Assembly (NCBI GenBank): GCA_029817715.1 | Contig: JARUPY010000095.1 | Coordinates: forward strand, 1-64,000 | Direction: 5' to 3' | DNA length: 64,000 bases | Source: Melastoma dodecandrum | Lineage: Eukaryota > Streptophyta > Magnoliopsida > Myrtales > Melastomataceae | Shown: positions 11,882-22,685 of the stretch, one piece after another | Layout of the letters: the number at the start of each line of letters is the position of its first letter | Position numbering within the stretch: the stretch's first letter is position 1 | Made by a program: the position numbers and the translations under genes | The notes under the pieces: model-generated | Databases searched by the model: none | Told to the model about the DNA's origin: nothing | The model's input: only the letters and a program-made list of their open reading frames with translations

Positions 11882-13141
11882 TTATGTTTTAAGTTCTGTA
11901 ACCAACAGAACCTCTTCTATAACCATAGAGTCAGGACTTGCAATAGTTCCTGTTCCGCTGACAGAGCCTTTGCTATTGTCACCGAATTTAACAGAACCTC
12001 CGTTCTGTAAAGTCAACTTAGAAAATTTAGATGGATATCCGGTCATGTGCCTTGAGCAGCCATTGTCCAGATACCATTCACTTTCTGTAGCTTCTGTTCG
12101 AAAACAGAATTGATTTCCTACAGAATTTTGAGTTTCTGTGTGAGTAGTTATGCACATTAGTGCTTGTTCTTCCTCATCATCAGAATCTTCAATATCTGCC
12201 CAAGCAATCATAGCTTTCTTGGGTTTTGTTTGTACAGAAGGTTTCTCCTTCTCCTTAAGTAAAGGACAATCAGATTTGAAATGTCCCTTCTTATTGCACT
12301 CATAGCATCTGATCATCTTAGGATCATTCTGCTTTTCACGTTTCTGATTTCTCTTGTTGAAACGTCTTTTGGAAGCGAACCGCAGAAGGCGTTTAGCAAT
12401 CATAGCGAGTTCATCATCCGAATCGACTTCTGCCTCATTGTCAGAGTCTTCTATTGGTCCTTCTGATGGTTTGAAGGCTACTGAAGCTCTTTTTACATCA
12501 GATTGAGAGGTTCTCTCCATTTCATATGACATTAAGGAGCTCATTAGTTGATCTAATCGAAGAGTAGATAGATCCTTAGCTTCCTCAATAGCCGTTTTCT
12601 TGGCTTCCCAAGATTTGGGCAGAGTTTGTAGAACCTTTCTTACTAATTCAGAATTAGTATAGTGTTTGCCTAAGTGAGTTAAGGCATCTACTAGAAGGTT
12701 AAGTTTCTAGAACATTTGTTCTACAGATTCTTCACTCTTCATGGTAAAGTTCTCATATTGATGAATTAAGAAATTCATCTTGGTTTCTCTAATCTGGTTC
12801 GTCCCAACATACGTGGTGACAAGTTTATCCCAGATTTCTTTGCCCGAAGTGCAAGTAAAGACTTTAACGAATTCACTTTCCGACATAACACTAAACATTA
12901 ATTACTTAGCCGTTTTAGTGAGTCGTTTGATCCGAAGGCACTCCCGTGTAGGACGACCATCAGGACCAGTTTGTAGTTCAATCGGTAGAAGAGGTGGACC
13001 ATCTTCTATGAAAGACCACAAATCATCATCGATTGCATCTACAAAGGCACTCATTCGGATTTTCCAATAGGAAAAATTTTTACCATAAAAAATGGGAGGA
13101 TTCCCAATGTGTGGTTTCGGTATATAGCAATTATCACCCAT
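11882..13141 (-). pseudogene. Sirevirus gag and protease, two in-frame stops
   Basis: I place the start at 13141 (MGDNCYIPKP), just before the conserved 'FYGKNFSYWKIRM' at the gag N-terminus. The same frame continues to 11882 with stops at 12904-12902 and near 12709. Gag helices are followed by an acidic segment, a basic segment and a CCHC zinc knuckle 'CYECNKKGHFKSDC' at about 12307-12266. The protease follows with 'WYLDNGCSRHMTG': the usual D-S/T-G active site reads DNG here, a probable inactivating change. The product would package RNA in virus-like particles. Confidence 0.9.
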
Positions 13142-13884
13142 TTTACAACTTCCAGAAGGTTTGACTTTTATGCAGAATAGTAGAACCTTTACGATACTGT
13201 ACCGATTCTTAATGCACACAAACTTATGTTAAATTGAAACAGATATTGCTAGCAATCAAATCTCCATAAAATGGAGTAAAAATGCCAAGTCTGCAGAAAC
13301 CTTAAGTTTTCAGCAGAAGAAAAACAGCGCAACAATCGGTTATATGCGTATAGCAGGGATAACCTTCTATAGGATGTAACTAAGCACTCAAGCTTTTGTT
13401 GAATCCCGTCTAAAAATAACTGGATGGTTTCTAGCAGAGCAATGAGCTACTGTAGAAGAGAGACAGATAGTGATAGTAACAGAGCGTAAGCTTCTGTGTA
13501 GTTGAAATCTATCGCGTGAAAGGTATAGTCTGCTATAGAATCTCAGCAGGCTGTTAAACTTTTTGTTGAATCACAAATTTTTGAATTCTATCAGAGAATA
13601 GTACTTCTGTAGAATTAAAATAAACTTGAGACAATTACAGAGCATAAGCTTCTGTAAGGCAGAGACAGTGAGCAATATAAGGTACAACCTCCTATTAGAA
13701 ATCAACAAGCTATAAAGCTTTTTATTGAAATTGCTTTTGTTCTAAATGTTGAATTCAAATAGAGAACTAAGCTTCTGTTGAATACAACAAGGTAGTAGTA
13801 CTCAGAGAGTGTACAGAAGGTTCGAGCTGCTGTAAGATCTCAACGAGCGGTTAAGCTTCCGTTGAACCTTGCTCCGATACCAAT
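13142..13884 (-). other. Sirevirus 5' leader with PBS
   Basis: Untranslated leader between 5' LTR and gag. The primer-binding site at 13867-13883 reads 'TTGGTATCGGAGCAAGG' on the minus strand, complementary to plant initiator-Met tRNA except at one position. The leader is unusually rich in copies of 'ACAGAAGGT' and its complement. No ORF. Confidence 0.88.
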
Positions 13885-15565
13885 TGTTGGCCCAAAGATT
13901 ACACTAAGAAGGGGGTGAATTAGTGTTAAGTCCAATTAAGGAATTCTTAAACGCTTTTTCACAACCCACACAGCGGAAGTAACTTACTGTAATTTACAGA
14001 GCCTTCAAGCTTCTGTAATTACGGAACGTGTGAAATTGACTTCGAAATGAGTCGTAGAATACAAAGGATTTTATAGTGGTTCGGTGAAATCACCTACGTC
14101 CACTTTCGGTCACTTTTCACTAATAACTCGTATAGAGATTACAGTGTAGAAGGTAAAACCTTCTGTGGTGTAAGAAAACAATTTCTTTGACCACGGGACG
14201 GTAAGACTAGCTTTACCAATGCAAGAAACTCTCTTGCTGTGTTTAGGATGTGTCTAGGTCGAATCACAAGGAAATCAACCAGACTTGGGCAAGCACAGAA
14301 CGTTGGCTGGAAGCTTCAGCCTTGTGTGACTATGTAGCGGGCTATTCCTTCTCTTGGACCTGCTGTACGCCCACCCGGCATTACGGACAGCACTTCTGGC
14401 CAAGTCCTTCGGATTCACAGCCAACGACGCCTATGGAGTGGCTTAACCAAAGCACACCTGCTACAAATGCAAAATAACAAAATAACCAACTACAGAAGGT
14501 TAGAGGTCCCTCACCACTGAACCCCTGCTACGGACTCCTTCTCTCCAACCAACTCTGTACGCCTACTCGCCACCAACGAACCCTTACCCAGGCCCTGATG
14601 CACGCAGTCCGACGTCACGGACAAAGTTCCGGTCGAGTCCCTCAGATCCGTACGCAACGAAGTCACCGGAGCGGCTTCACCCACGCTCAACCCGCTGTAG
14701 TTACCTCCTGCGAGAACTCTCGCCTGGAGAATCCGTCCTGCACACTTGCACACACGTTAAACACCACTAACATTGCCAGATGCGAAGACTTACCTCTGAT
14801 CAAAACCTCTTTTTTTTTTTAAATGTTTTTAGGTTTTTCTTTTATATAGAGGTTCCGTCCTCCTGTAAAGAAGGAAACTTATTTTGCCAAAAACGTAAAA
14901 TGACCAGTTTCATCCCCAACGTGTAAAAATCATTTATGGACAATATTCGATTGATTTCAGATCAATCGAATCATCCAATCACGAGATCTCATCTTACAGA
15001 AGGTTAGAGCCTAAATCGGTCGCAACCTTCTATAGTTGGAAAGAAAGAATATTTTATTTCCAACTTGAGAAATATGATTATGGGGTCGTGCAAATATCTG
15101 GTTGGAACCTCCAGATTTAATTTTGTCTTATTTTGACAATTAAATCCCCAGATAATGCATTACAGAAGGTTCGGCCAGTAACAGCAACTTGACCTTCTAT
15201 ATAAGGAAATAATCAACGATTTATTTCCAAAAATAATTGATTCGTTCCAGACAAGTAAAACATTATATCTGGACGAAATATTAATCCAAATAATATTCCT
15301 AGGAATATTCTCTTTTTGAATTAATAAATTAATTAAGATAATCAATAATTAATTAACAAATAATTTATTATTGAAATATCTATTTATGGAAATATTCTCT
15401 AATCACGTCTCTTGATCTGAAATGATCCTTGGAGGGTGAAGAAAATATTTTCGTGATATTTTTCCTCTCTTACAAAGCGTATCTTCGTTACAGGAGGTTT
15501 CAGCTTCTGTAAAGTCATAGTAGGTCAAACCTGCTGTTTGACTCATCATCAAAATCTTGTCAACA
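13885..15565 (-). repeat. Sirevirus 5' LTR
   Basis: Runs from 'tgttggccc' to '...cttgtcaaca', 1681 bp, paired with 4290-6114. It contains the TATA-like element at 14839-14849 and several short palindromes built from 'acagaaggt' and 'accttctgt'. Confidence 0.93.
14839..14849 (-). promoter_or_regulatory. TATA-like box of Sirevirus 5' LTR
   Basis: 'CTATATAAAAG' on the minus strand, conserved between the two LTRs. In this LTR it would drive the genomic transcript. Confidence 0.6.
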
Positions 15566-15566
15566 G

Positions 15567-15850
15567 ACATGCGTGGATACCGCTAGAGGAGTTGTGCTTA
15601 AGGCTCTTGAAGACTGTCGTGATATGGGGGTGATTTCTCCCTGCTGGTACGCGTATTCAGACTAAAGGCAAGGTACGCCCAATAGGCATTTTTTTAGCAG
15701 ATTTATACGTATTAAAATTTCCTAAGTGATTTCTATGCAATTTCATTAAAATTTGCTTCCACTTTGTAGCAACCCGTCACTCACAATCCTCAAGTGGAAT
15801 GTGTCTGGCGGTATGTTGTCCAACTGATGGTGAATCTGCTTGCACGGTGA
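15567..15850 (+). pseudogene. Unrecognised gene fragment: two exons and one intron, cut by the Sirevirus
   Basis: Directly right of the Sirevirus LTR one plus-strand frame is coding-like: it starts 'CVDTARGVVLKALEDC' and, after a probable 1-base frameshift in a 'ccc' near 15640, continues 'AGTRIQTKGK' up to a GT donor at 15673. A 97-bp AT-rich intron with a pyrimidine-rich 'cttccactttgtag' acceptor ends at 15769. The second exon (15770-15850) reads 'QPVTHNPQVECVWRYVVQL' and ends in TGA. The phase is kept across the splice. I do not recognise the family. It looks like the last two exons of a host gene, or of a captured fragment, whose 5' part was lost or displaced when the Sirevirus inserted. 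Confidence 0.5.
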
Positions 15851-17100
15851 AACCACTATGATTCTGGATTATTTCTAATGAAGTCTATTCAACTTGTCCC
15901 TTTCATAAAGGAAAGTTCAAAGGTTCTATTAATTGCCCTTACGCAAACTCAACATCATAACCCGAATCAAGACTTGTTTTACTTGTATATGAGTATCAAA
16001 GTCAAGGGAATTTTATGGTTATTCTATTACAAAGATTTTCTTTTGTTACTAACATTTATAAGATCCCAAGATATAGGTCTCCCAAAGTAGATTCCAAAAT
16101 TCGATTTGGGGTCATTAGATTGTCTTTGTAAAAATATCTTTCTTGATTCTTTTGTAAAGAAGGACAAACTGTAGATACAAAATTTTAATTTTTTCGAATC
16201 CAATATGAAATAAGCAACCAAAGGCAACGCTAACGAGTTTCAGATTTAAAAGAAATCTTTCATTTTGGCTCTCTACTTTGAACGAGATTTAAATAAGTTA
16301 TATGAAACTAACTTCTGAAGTAAAATTTTTTTAAACAAAACGATAAAATATTTTAACAAAATGAAAATAATCATCATACTAGTTAACTCATCCTCTTTCT
16401 TTAATTTTTGGACAAGATTGGAAACCATTCTAAAGTCTAGAGTGATCAATTCGTAAGCTTTGTTTTTCTAATACTAGGCAAATTTGAAAAGCATTAATAA
16501 ATATGGGGATCAGATAGAAACTTCTGAATTTTTTACTTTCGAACTAATAAAAAATTAAAACAATTTGGGAATCCAATTCGTAATTTCCCATTTTATTTTG
16601 ACTTAGTTTATGGCCATGAAGATACAAATAGAGATGAGGATAGTTCTCGAGATAATGAAAAATATCGAGAAACTGCGTACGAAAGCAACAAACAATGGAG
16701 GTCAAAAAAAAAAGAATGATTTAATATTATAATAAGAAAGTACACCTTAAGAGTTTCAAGGAAGAAAATTTGTGTGGAAAATGATTCTCCCTATAGGAAT
16801 TCGGGATTATTTCCTTGTAAAATGGTCGAACTGGGGAACTAAAAAAATTATCATCTAGTTGAGGGTCGGCTGCATGAATTGAAAATTAATGAAAAGTACC
16901 TTAAGTCTTATAAACAGACTATATGGGGAACTCATAAAAAAGTCATAAAAAAGTTATTCCCGAATTTGTGGATACAGCTGGAAGAGTAAATCTCTCTATT
17001 AATAGTAAAAATGACGACAGTTTTTTACTTGGTTTCTAAAAGATCAGTCCTCATTAAAGAGGCTATTCCAAGGAAGTACAATACTAAAAGAAGATATAGG
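15851..17100. other. AT-rich segment without a recognisable gene
   Basis: Very AT-rich. Scattered open frames of up to about 70 codons occur on both strands (for example around 15878-16090 plus and 16027-16227 minus). A plus-strand stretch around 16600-17000 has a lysine/asparagine-rich, plastid-ORF-like look with several stops. I could not match it to a plastid gene, so organelle origin is only a possibility. Confidence 0.35.
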
Positions 17101-17689
17101 CTAAAATTAATATTCGAACACCTCGGAGATCATCGAGGGGCGCCATGGTGTCTTCCATCTTGTCTTTCCTCCTTACGGTTCTTCGGAAGGATTCACACAA
17201 GCTGGCACTTCCTCGTAAGCCTCCCTAAATCCTTCGACAGGAGGCTAAAGAACAGAGGGAAGTTACCACTCCATGCGACGGCTCCATCATCGGCGCCCTT
17301 GCTACCAGGTGAGTTGCATACACCTGAAAACCTCAAGTGTAGCACTTGAGTTGCAGAGTGCCGGAGAAGGAGGTTGTGAACCTAGGATTTCAGGAGATCT
17401 AAGGTTGTGAACATATGCTTTAGATTTGGAGAGAGATTTGGCAGGAACAACATCTCGACAAGACATTTTAGACGAGAGAAAGAAGTGTGCATATTTCACT
17501 GAGTGATCGACTCCCTTTATAGACATAAGAGTAGCATAAATAAAATATTTGCGATAATCATGTAAAATCTTAAAAGAAGAACACGTGAAAGAACAATGAA
17601 GAATCTCGATAGCTTTACCAACAACCTTATATGCACACTATTACTGTGAGAATCTCGGCTATTCAGCAGTTACTGTTCTAGAGATATGA
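17101..17689 (-). other. Possible start of another antisense-type ORF
   Basis: On the minus strand a TATA-like 'CTATAAAGGGAG' lies near 17510-17520, about 45 nt before an ATG (near 17466) that opens a short Ser/Pro-rich frame. The layout resembles the start of the antisense ORF of Tat-1 (TATA, short leader, ATG), but the residues are not clearly similar. Otherwise I see nothing in this stretch. Confidence 0.2.
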
Positions 17690-18500
17690 CTACACATGAG
17701 CCGCATAACGCCAAGGGAGTAATAGCAGCAAGAGGAAAAGTAACAAGAACATCAAGGAAAAGCTGTTGTTCGCTCTAGAAGTGATCGCGGACAAGCCGGA
17801 TCCAAACACTTTGGAAATCTCTAGCACTACGAGCAACTGGTGCCCGGAGGATTCGTTGAATGTGTGGTCGCCGTATGAAATGAAAAGAAGGGGGGAAGAC
17901 GGTGGACGAACACCCTTAAGCGAAAGCACTTACAGATGCCATCGACGATGCCTCGGAAGTGAACAAGAACGCAGGAGCACAAAGGGAGCTTGAACGCTGG
18001 AATGCTTGAAAAGATAAATTGACAATATGCCGTCTGTAGAGAGGTGTTTTGTACAATACCTAAGAATAAATATTTATATTAAGCTAGACCTACGTATATA
18101 TGGTAAAATAATATTGCACATATATTACGTTTCCTTTCATGCCGGTCTTCATGGAATATCTTCTTTCCATGTGAGCAATCTTGGCAACAATCTCCTTCCA
18201 GATACTGAGATCCTCTGGAACCTTCCTTAATAGCTAAGTTGACCGATCGCATTGCCCATTGGCCTTCGCCATAGAGTTTCCTCGCTCGCCCAACTAACTG
18301 TCAGTTGTAGCTTTCGTTGTCCCTTGTTGCCTGTCGCAAGTAACCCTGTCGCTCGGTGACTGCTTCGCCCAGCAAGCCTTTGCCTGGTGTGTTTCCGTTG
18401 TCACGGCGTTACTGGATTTCCGTCCTTTGGACCTGCATTCTAGACCATTGATCCACAAACAAGGCTGAGATCTGCGGTCCAGAATTTTTGTTGTTTAACA
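17690..18500 (-). mobile_element. Inverted 5' end of a Tat-family element (LTR plus leader)
   Basis: Reverse complement of the 5' end of Tat-1: an LTR (17876-18500, ending 'gtttaaca' on the plus strand), a PBS 'GGCGACCACACATTCAACG' just beyond it on the minus strand, and about 180 bp of leader matching 20000-20120. Similarity stops at about 17690, before gag. Together with 19363-19995 it forms a long imperfect inverted repeat of about 620-bp arms with an ~860-bp spacer. Confidence 0.85.
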
Positions 18501-19362
18501 GCTGGGCGAGCTCGAGATGTCGTTTCTCTCGAATTTCAGCCCGCTTCAATATGAATTCAGCCACCACAACTTCTCTCTTAGGGGACCAACCCTTTCCATT
18601 GCTAATTACCAATCAACTCGTGCTTTCTCAAGTTCAGATAAGGATAAAAAGGCTTCCTTTTTCTTGGCAAGCCTTTCCATCTTTTCCTCGATAGTCTGCA
18701 AGCGTTTGGTCTTGCGCCTAATTTCTTTGTCGAAAAGATTAAGGCGTGCCTAGATTCATGCGCTATCCAGCTCATGTTCAGTTTATATATCGATGGCCTT
18801 ACCTTTAGCCTCCTGATTAGCTTCATAATCAGAGCACCAAGTCCACTAATGTTCCTTGATGAGCGAGTAGGCGAGGAGATGGTCAACTGTCACTAGAGGG
18901 GAGTTCTCGATCCTCCTGATCGCAACATCAAATTTCTCGAAATTTCCTTAGTAGAGATAATTGCAGTACACAGAAAGTTTGTCATGAACTGAATGTCTTC
19001 CTGGAGTTGTGGGCCATCTCTCCTCAAAGGGACTTCTTCCTTGGGATGAACAATCGGCATTGTAGGCTCCGCAAGGAGTATGTCTAGAGTATCTTCGGAC
19101 TCTGGGTCGTCCACACCGTTAGGAGAAGATGTTGCTGGAGACTGAGATTCATGTTGGTTATTAAATTAGAACAACGGTGGTGCTGATAAAATTTAAAATT
19201 AAGAAAAAATGAGTAGCTATACCTTGGGAGGAACATCATCTTGAGATGTTGCTAATAGGGATTCTTAAGGAGGTAACTCTACTCTATCTGCCTCGACGGT
19301 CAAAATGTCATCTTGAGATGCTGCCGGTAGAGCTTCCCTAGAGACTTTGTTCCATCTGCCTC
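18501..19362 (-). pseudogene. C-terminal half of an older Tat antisense ORF (copy 2)
   Basis: Minus-strand coding remnant. From 19362 downwards it reads an acidic Ser/Asp-rich segment containing a short internal repeat ('ALPAASQDD' then 'LLATSQDD'). A GT donor in 'AAGgtatagc' near 19226 and an acceptor 'aatctcag' near 19140 bound an intron of about 85 bp. Past it comes a charged segment ('DDPESEDTLDILLAEP', 'DGPQLQEDIQF') and then a Lys/Glu/Leu-rich coiled coil ('TIEEKMERLAKKKEAFLSL'). The same order, acidic linker then coiled coil, makes up the C-terminal half of the Tat-1 antisense ORF. It abuts the Tat-1 LTR at 19363 and would continue into 40083, as expected if Tat-1 inserted into it. Confidence 0.6.
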
Positions 19363-19995
19363 TGTTTAACAACAGAAATTCTGGGCCATAGATCTCGGTC
19401 TCGTTTGTGGATCAACGGTCCATAATGAAAGCCCAAAGGATGGAAATCCAGTAAGGAGGTGATCACGGAAACACACCAGGCGAAGGCTTGCTGGACGAAG
19501 CAGTCATCAAGCGAAGGGGTTAATAGACGACGGGCGACAAATGAAGCGACAAGCGACATTTAGTTGGGCGAGCGAGAAAACTCTACGACGAAGGCCAATG
19601 GGCAATGCGATTGATAAACTCAGCTGTTAAAAAAGGTTCTAGATGATTTTAGGTTCGGGAGGGAGATTGTTACCAAGATTGCTCACATGGAAATGATATA
19701 TTTCATGAAGACCGGCAGCAAAAGAAACGTAATATATGTGCAATATTACTTTACCGTATATATGTAGGTCTAGCTTAGTATAAATACTTGTTCTTAGGCA
19801 TTGTACAAGACACCTCTCTACAGACGGGCATATTGTCAATTTATCATTTCAAGCATTCCAGCGTTCAAGCTCTCTTTGTGCTCATGCGTTCTTGTTCATT
19901 TCCGAAGGCATCGTCAATGGCATCCGTAAGTGCTTCCACTTAAGGGTGTTCATCCACTGTTTCCCCCCCCCCCCCTCTCTTTTCTTTTTATTTCA
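19363..19995 (+). repeat. Tat-1 5' LTR
   Basis: Starts 'tgtttaacaacag' and ends 'tatttca' two bases before the PBS; 633 bp. Related copies lie at 39518-40082 (same orientation) and 17876-18500 (inverted). A C-run near 19963 is low-complexity. Confidence 0.88.
19779..19786 (+). promoter_or_regulatory. TATA box of Tat-1 5' LTR
   Basis: 'TATAAATA', conserved at 39924-39931 in the other LTR. It is the likely core promoter for the sense transcript. Confidence 0.65.
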
Positions 19996-19997
19996 TA

Positions 19998-20017
19998 TGG
20001 CGACCACACATTCAACG
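19998..20017 (+). other. Tat-1 primer-binding site
   Basis: 'TGGCGACCACACATTCAACG' follows the LTR by two bases. The TGGCGAC core is typical of Tat-lineage elements and matches the one used by Tat-2 at 51381. Confidence 0.7.
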
Positions 20018-20142
20018 AATCCTCCGGGTACCAGTTACCCGTAGTGCCAGAGATTTCCGACGTGTTTGGATCCGGCTTGTCCGCAGTTACATCCAGAGCG
20101 AACACGCCTTTGGCAACCACAGTGGGAGACAGGGATAACACA

Positions 20143-22480
20143 ATGCCAATAACTCGATCTGGTGGTAATTCAAACAACCTCGGAGGCAAAATCTCCGACG
20201 GAGAGAAAACCAACGATGGACATGGTTCAAACCCGGCCTTAGCTGGAGAACTATCGGCTATCATGAATACTCTCCAGCTCTTAATGGAGAAAGTCGGTGC
20301 TATCGACCAGAAGCACGATGCCTTCAAGGAAACATTTATCTCCAAGATAGAGGCCGTCTTTTAGAACCTTGGAACTGTGTCAGGGGTACCATTGAGCAGC
20401 CCCATTGACAGAAGGGTCGAGTCGGCTACCAGGTATCAACCTGAATATTCTTCCCATAGGGCAATAATTGCCGAAGGGAACAGGAAGGTTGATATTGAGG
20501 ATGTCCCCACCTATGCAAGTCCTGGGAGGATGGCGTATAATAACCCGCCACTCGTGATAAACGAAGGCAAAACTGTTGTGCAACTAGTCCACCAAGCTGC
20601 ATACCAATCTCTGTTCTGGAGAAGGGAAGAGTCCGTCAGGCCCGTAGAAAGCGAATTTATTCGCCCTACTGAGGATCAACGACACTCTGAATATATTCCC
20701 CAACCGGCACGTAAGAGGGAGACAACAATGCCTGAAATAATCGCGCCACCAGAGATCACGCCTGAGATTAGAGACTACGTTACTCAACTAGCTGAACACG
20801 CAATTCCTTGGGCATATGAGGTAAATGAGAATCAGCTATACCGGGTTCCGTATCCTGACAATATCGACCAGGACTACCCTTTTCTTAGGGGATATCGCGT
20901 TCATGAATTTGCCCGTCTTTCGGGCGAAAAAGGGATTTCGCCTGCGGAACATACTGCCCGCTTCACTCATCAGGCTAGGGCGGCCGCCACTAATGGTTTA
21001 TGGAAACTTCATCTGTTTCCAAGCTCCCTTACCGGAGCCGCCTTTACGTAGTACATAAATCTGCTTCATAATTCAATGAGAAATTGGATGACATGTAGGT
21101 CCAATTCACGCTGGCGTTTGCACAGACTGAACCAGCAGCGACCTTACAAGATCTCACTCACATAAAACAATAACCTAGTGAGCCTGTAGCTGTCTTCTTG
21201 AACAAGCTTGGAAAAGCACGGCTCAGATGTAAAACTTCTGCATCAGAAGGCGAACTCATAGCCATCGCCGAAGACTCCCTCCTCCTCCGACTCAGAGAGG
21301 TATTCAGATATTGGAATGAGTTGGCTATGAGAGCTATCCAATATGAGAATCTCCTTAGAGAGAAAAGCCAGGCGAAAGGGAGTTTGATAACGGGACCTGT
21401 GATAACCTATCAAGCAGAACCAATCGTCGATGTCGACATCGCAGAATATGTGAAAGGACAACCCCTAACGTGCGAGGAATTGAAGAAGAAAAACTTCCGA
21501 GCTAAGGCGTCGTCGAACACTCAGGAAGAAAGGAAATATTCCTTTGACGAGTCGAAGGCTGACGAAATCATTGAATTCATGCTCCAAAACGGGGGAATTC
21601 GATTGAAGTCGGGTCATCGAGTTCCTTGTACTGAAAAGAGATATCAAGGAACTTCTGTAAAAGACAGAGGTCATTTACCCATACCACTAAGGACTGCATC
21701 ACGTTTAAAAACATAGTGCAAGATCTTATTGAGTCAAATGAATTACGCTTCCCAGATTCACAGGATCAGGCGTTAAGATGTCACATCCTTTTGATGATTT
21801 GGTTGATGTGAACACCTTTGATGTCAATTGCTTGACTACTTCTCTTTCGCTGATGCAGGGTGAAAGAGACTAATCGCTTGAGACTAGCGAAACACTCAAA
21901 GCCAACATGCTGTTCAAGCGGCTTGTAGGCAAAGGAATTCTTCAGTGCCCTGCTGACCTTAAAGGAATGTAGCACAATCGTTGTCGCTGGCATATGGATC
22001 AGTCACGTACTACCGATCATTGCCATACTTTCAGGAAGTATCTTCTCAATGAAAGAAAGACGGAGCGGTATGACCTTAACTGCCTCGAAGAGATGGTGAT
22101 GGGAATCAACAGTGGTCCCAGAGCATTCAAGCACACAGAGAAACGTCTGGAGTAGAATGATACTCCATCAAATGGAAATAAAGGGCTCTATATCCCTGAA
22201 GAACTCATGAGACAAGGACTTGCAGGCGAGAGCGAGTCCAGTCAAAAAGGGGCTTACACCAAAAAGGCTTCCAGGCGACGTGCTACAGATCGCCTCGGAC
22301 CTCAGCAGGTGAAAGATGATACAGAGCGACAAGACTACCCTCGAGGCGATGAGGATGCATTGAAAAAGGGCACATCTATAGCTCAGTTTCTAACGGTTGA
22401 CATGCTCTGTTATAGGTGCAAACCAATAGCAGCCCACAAGATAATCATCACCTAGATGTGCCAGCTCTACTGTAATCAAT
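20143..22480 (+). pseudogene. Tat-1 gag
   Basis: The start at 20143 (MPITRSGGN) is the first ATG giving a gag-like protein. A stop near 20362 and a second long frame (20377-21051) show the capsid region: 'ITPEIRDYVTQLAEHAIPWA' leads into the conserved entry to the Tat capsid domain. After a frameshift the frame 21198-21716 holds 'NELAMRAIQYENLLREKS', typical of the Tat gag C-terminal part. At 21982-22023 'CRWHMDQSRTTDHC' is the H/C-type knuckle of Tat gags (C-x2-H-x5-T-x3-C). At least three stops or shifts make it non-functional. Confidence 0.82.
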
Positions 22481-22685
22481 ACTTCATGCTTTGAGCGGGA
22501 TTGGCATTTTAAGGGAAGATCAAACTAGAAAAGGTCGACCCTCCGTCAAGTAACCCTTCGTCTGGAGGGAAGCCTAAAAAGGGCTATGACCCACACCAAA
22601 AGGAGTTTGTTCAGGTTGATAATCGCCTGCAATCTCTCACAAACTCACGCTTCGTTCGGGTACCCATTCTCTCAAATATAGGGAC

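Larger units (their letters stand above)
4290..15565 (-). mobile_element. Ty1/copia retrotransposon, Sirevirus type, full structure but inactivated
   Basis: An 11.3-kb element with two long LTRs (4290-6114 and 13885-15565), a minus-strand PBS complementary to initiator-Met tRNA beside the right LTR and a polypurine tract beside the left LTR. It therefore reads right to left: gag, protease, integrase, RT, RNase H, then an extra sense ORF. The copia order (integrase before RT), large size, long LTRs, RT and RNase H motifs and 3' ORF fit the plant Sirevirus (Maximus/SIRE) lineage. Stops in gag and several frameshifts in pol make it defective. No 5-bp target-site duplication is evident (ataga at left, gacat at right). 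Confidence 0.92.

Noticed and set aside
4285..15570. Target-site duplication for the Sirevirus
   Set aside because: Flanking pentamers (ataga and gacat) do not match, even allowing small shifts of the left boundary.
16000..17100. Possible plastid DNA insertion
   Set aside because: Composition and Lys/Asn-rich frames look plastid-like, but I could not match any stretch to a plastid gene with confidence.
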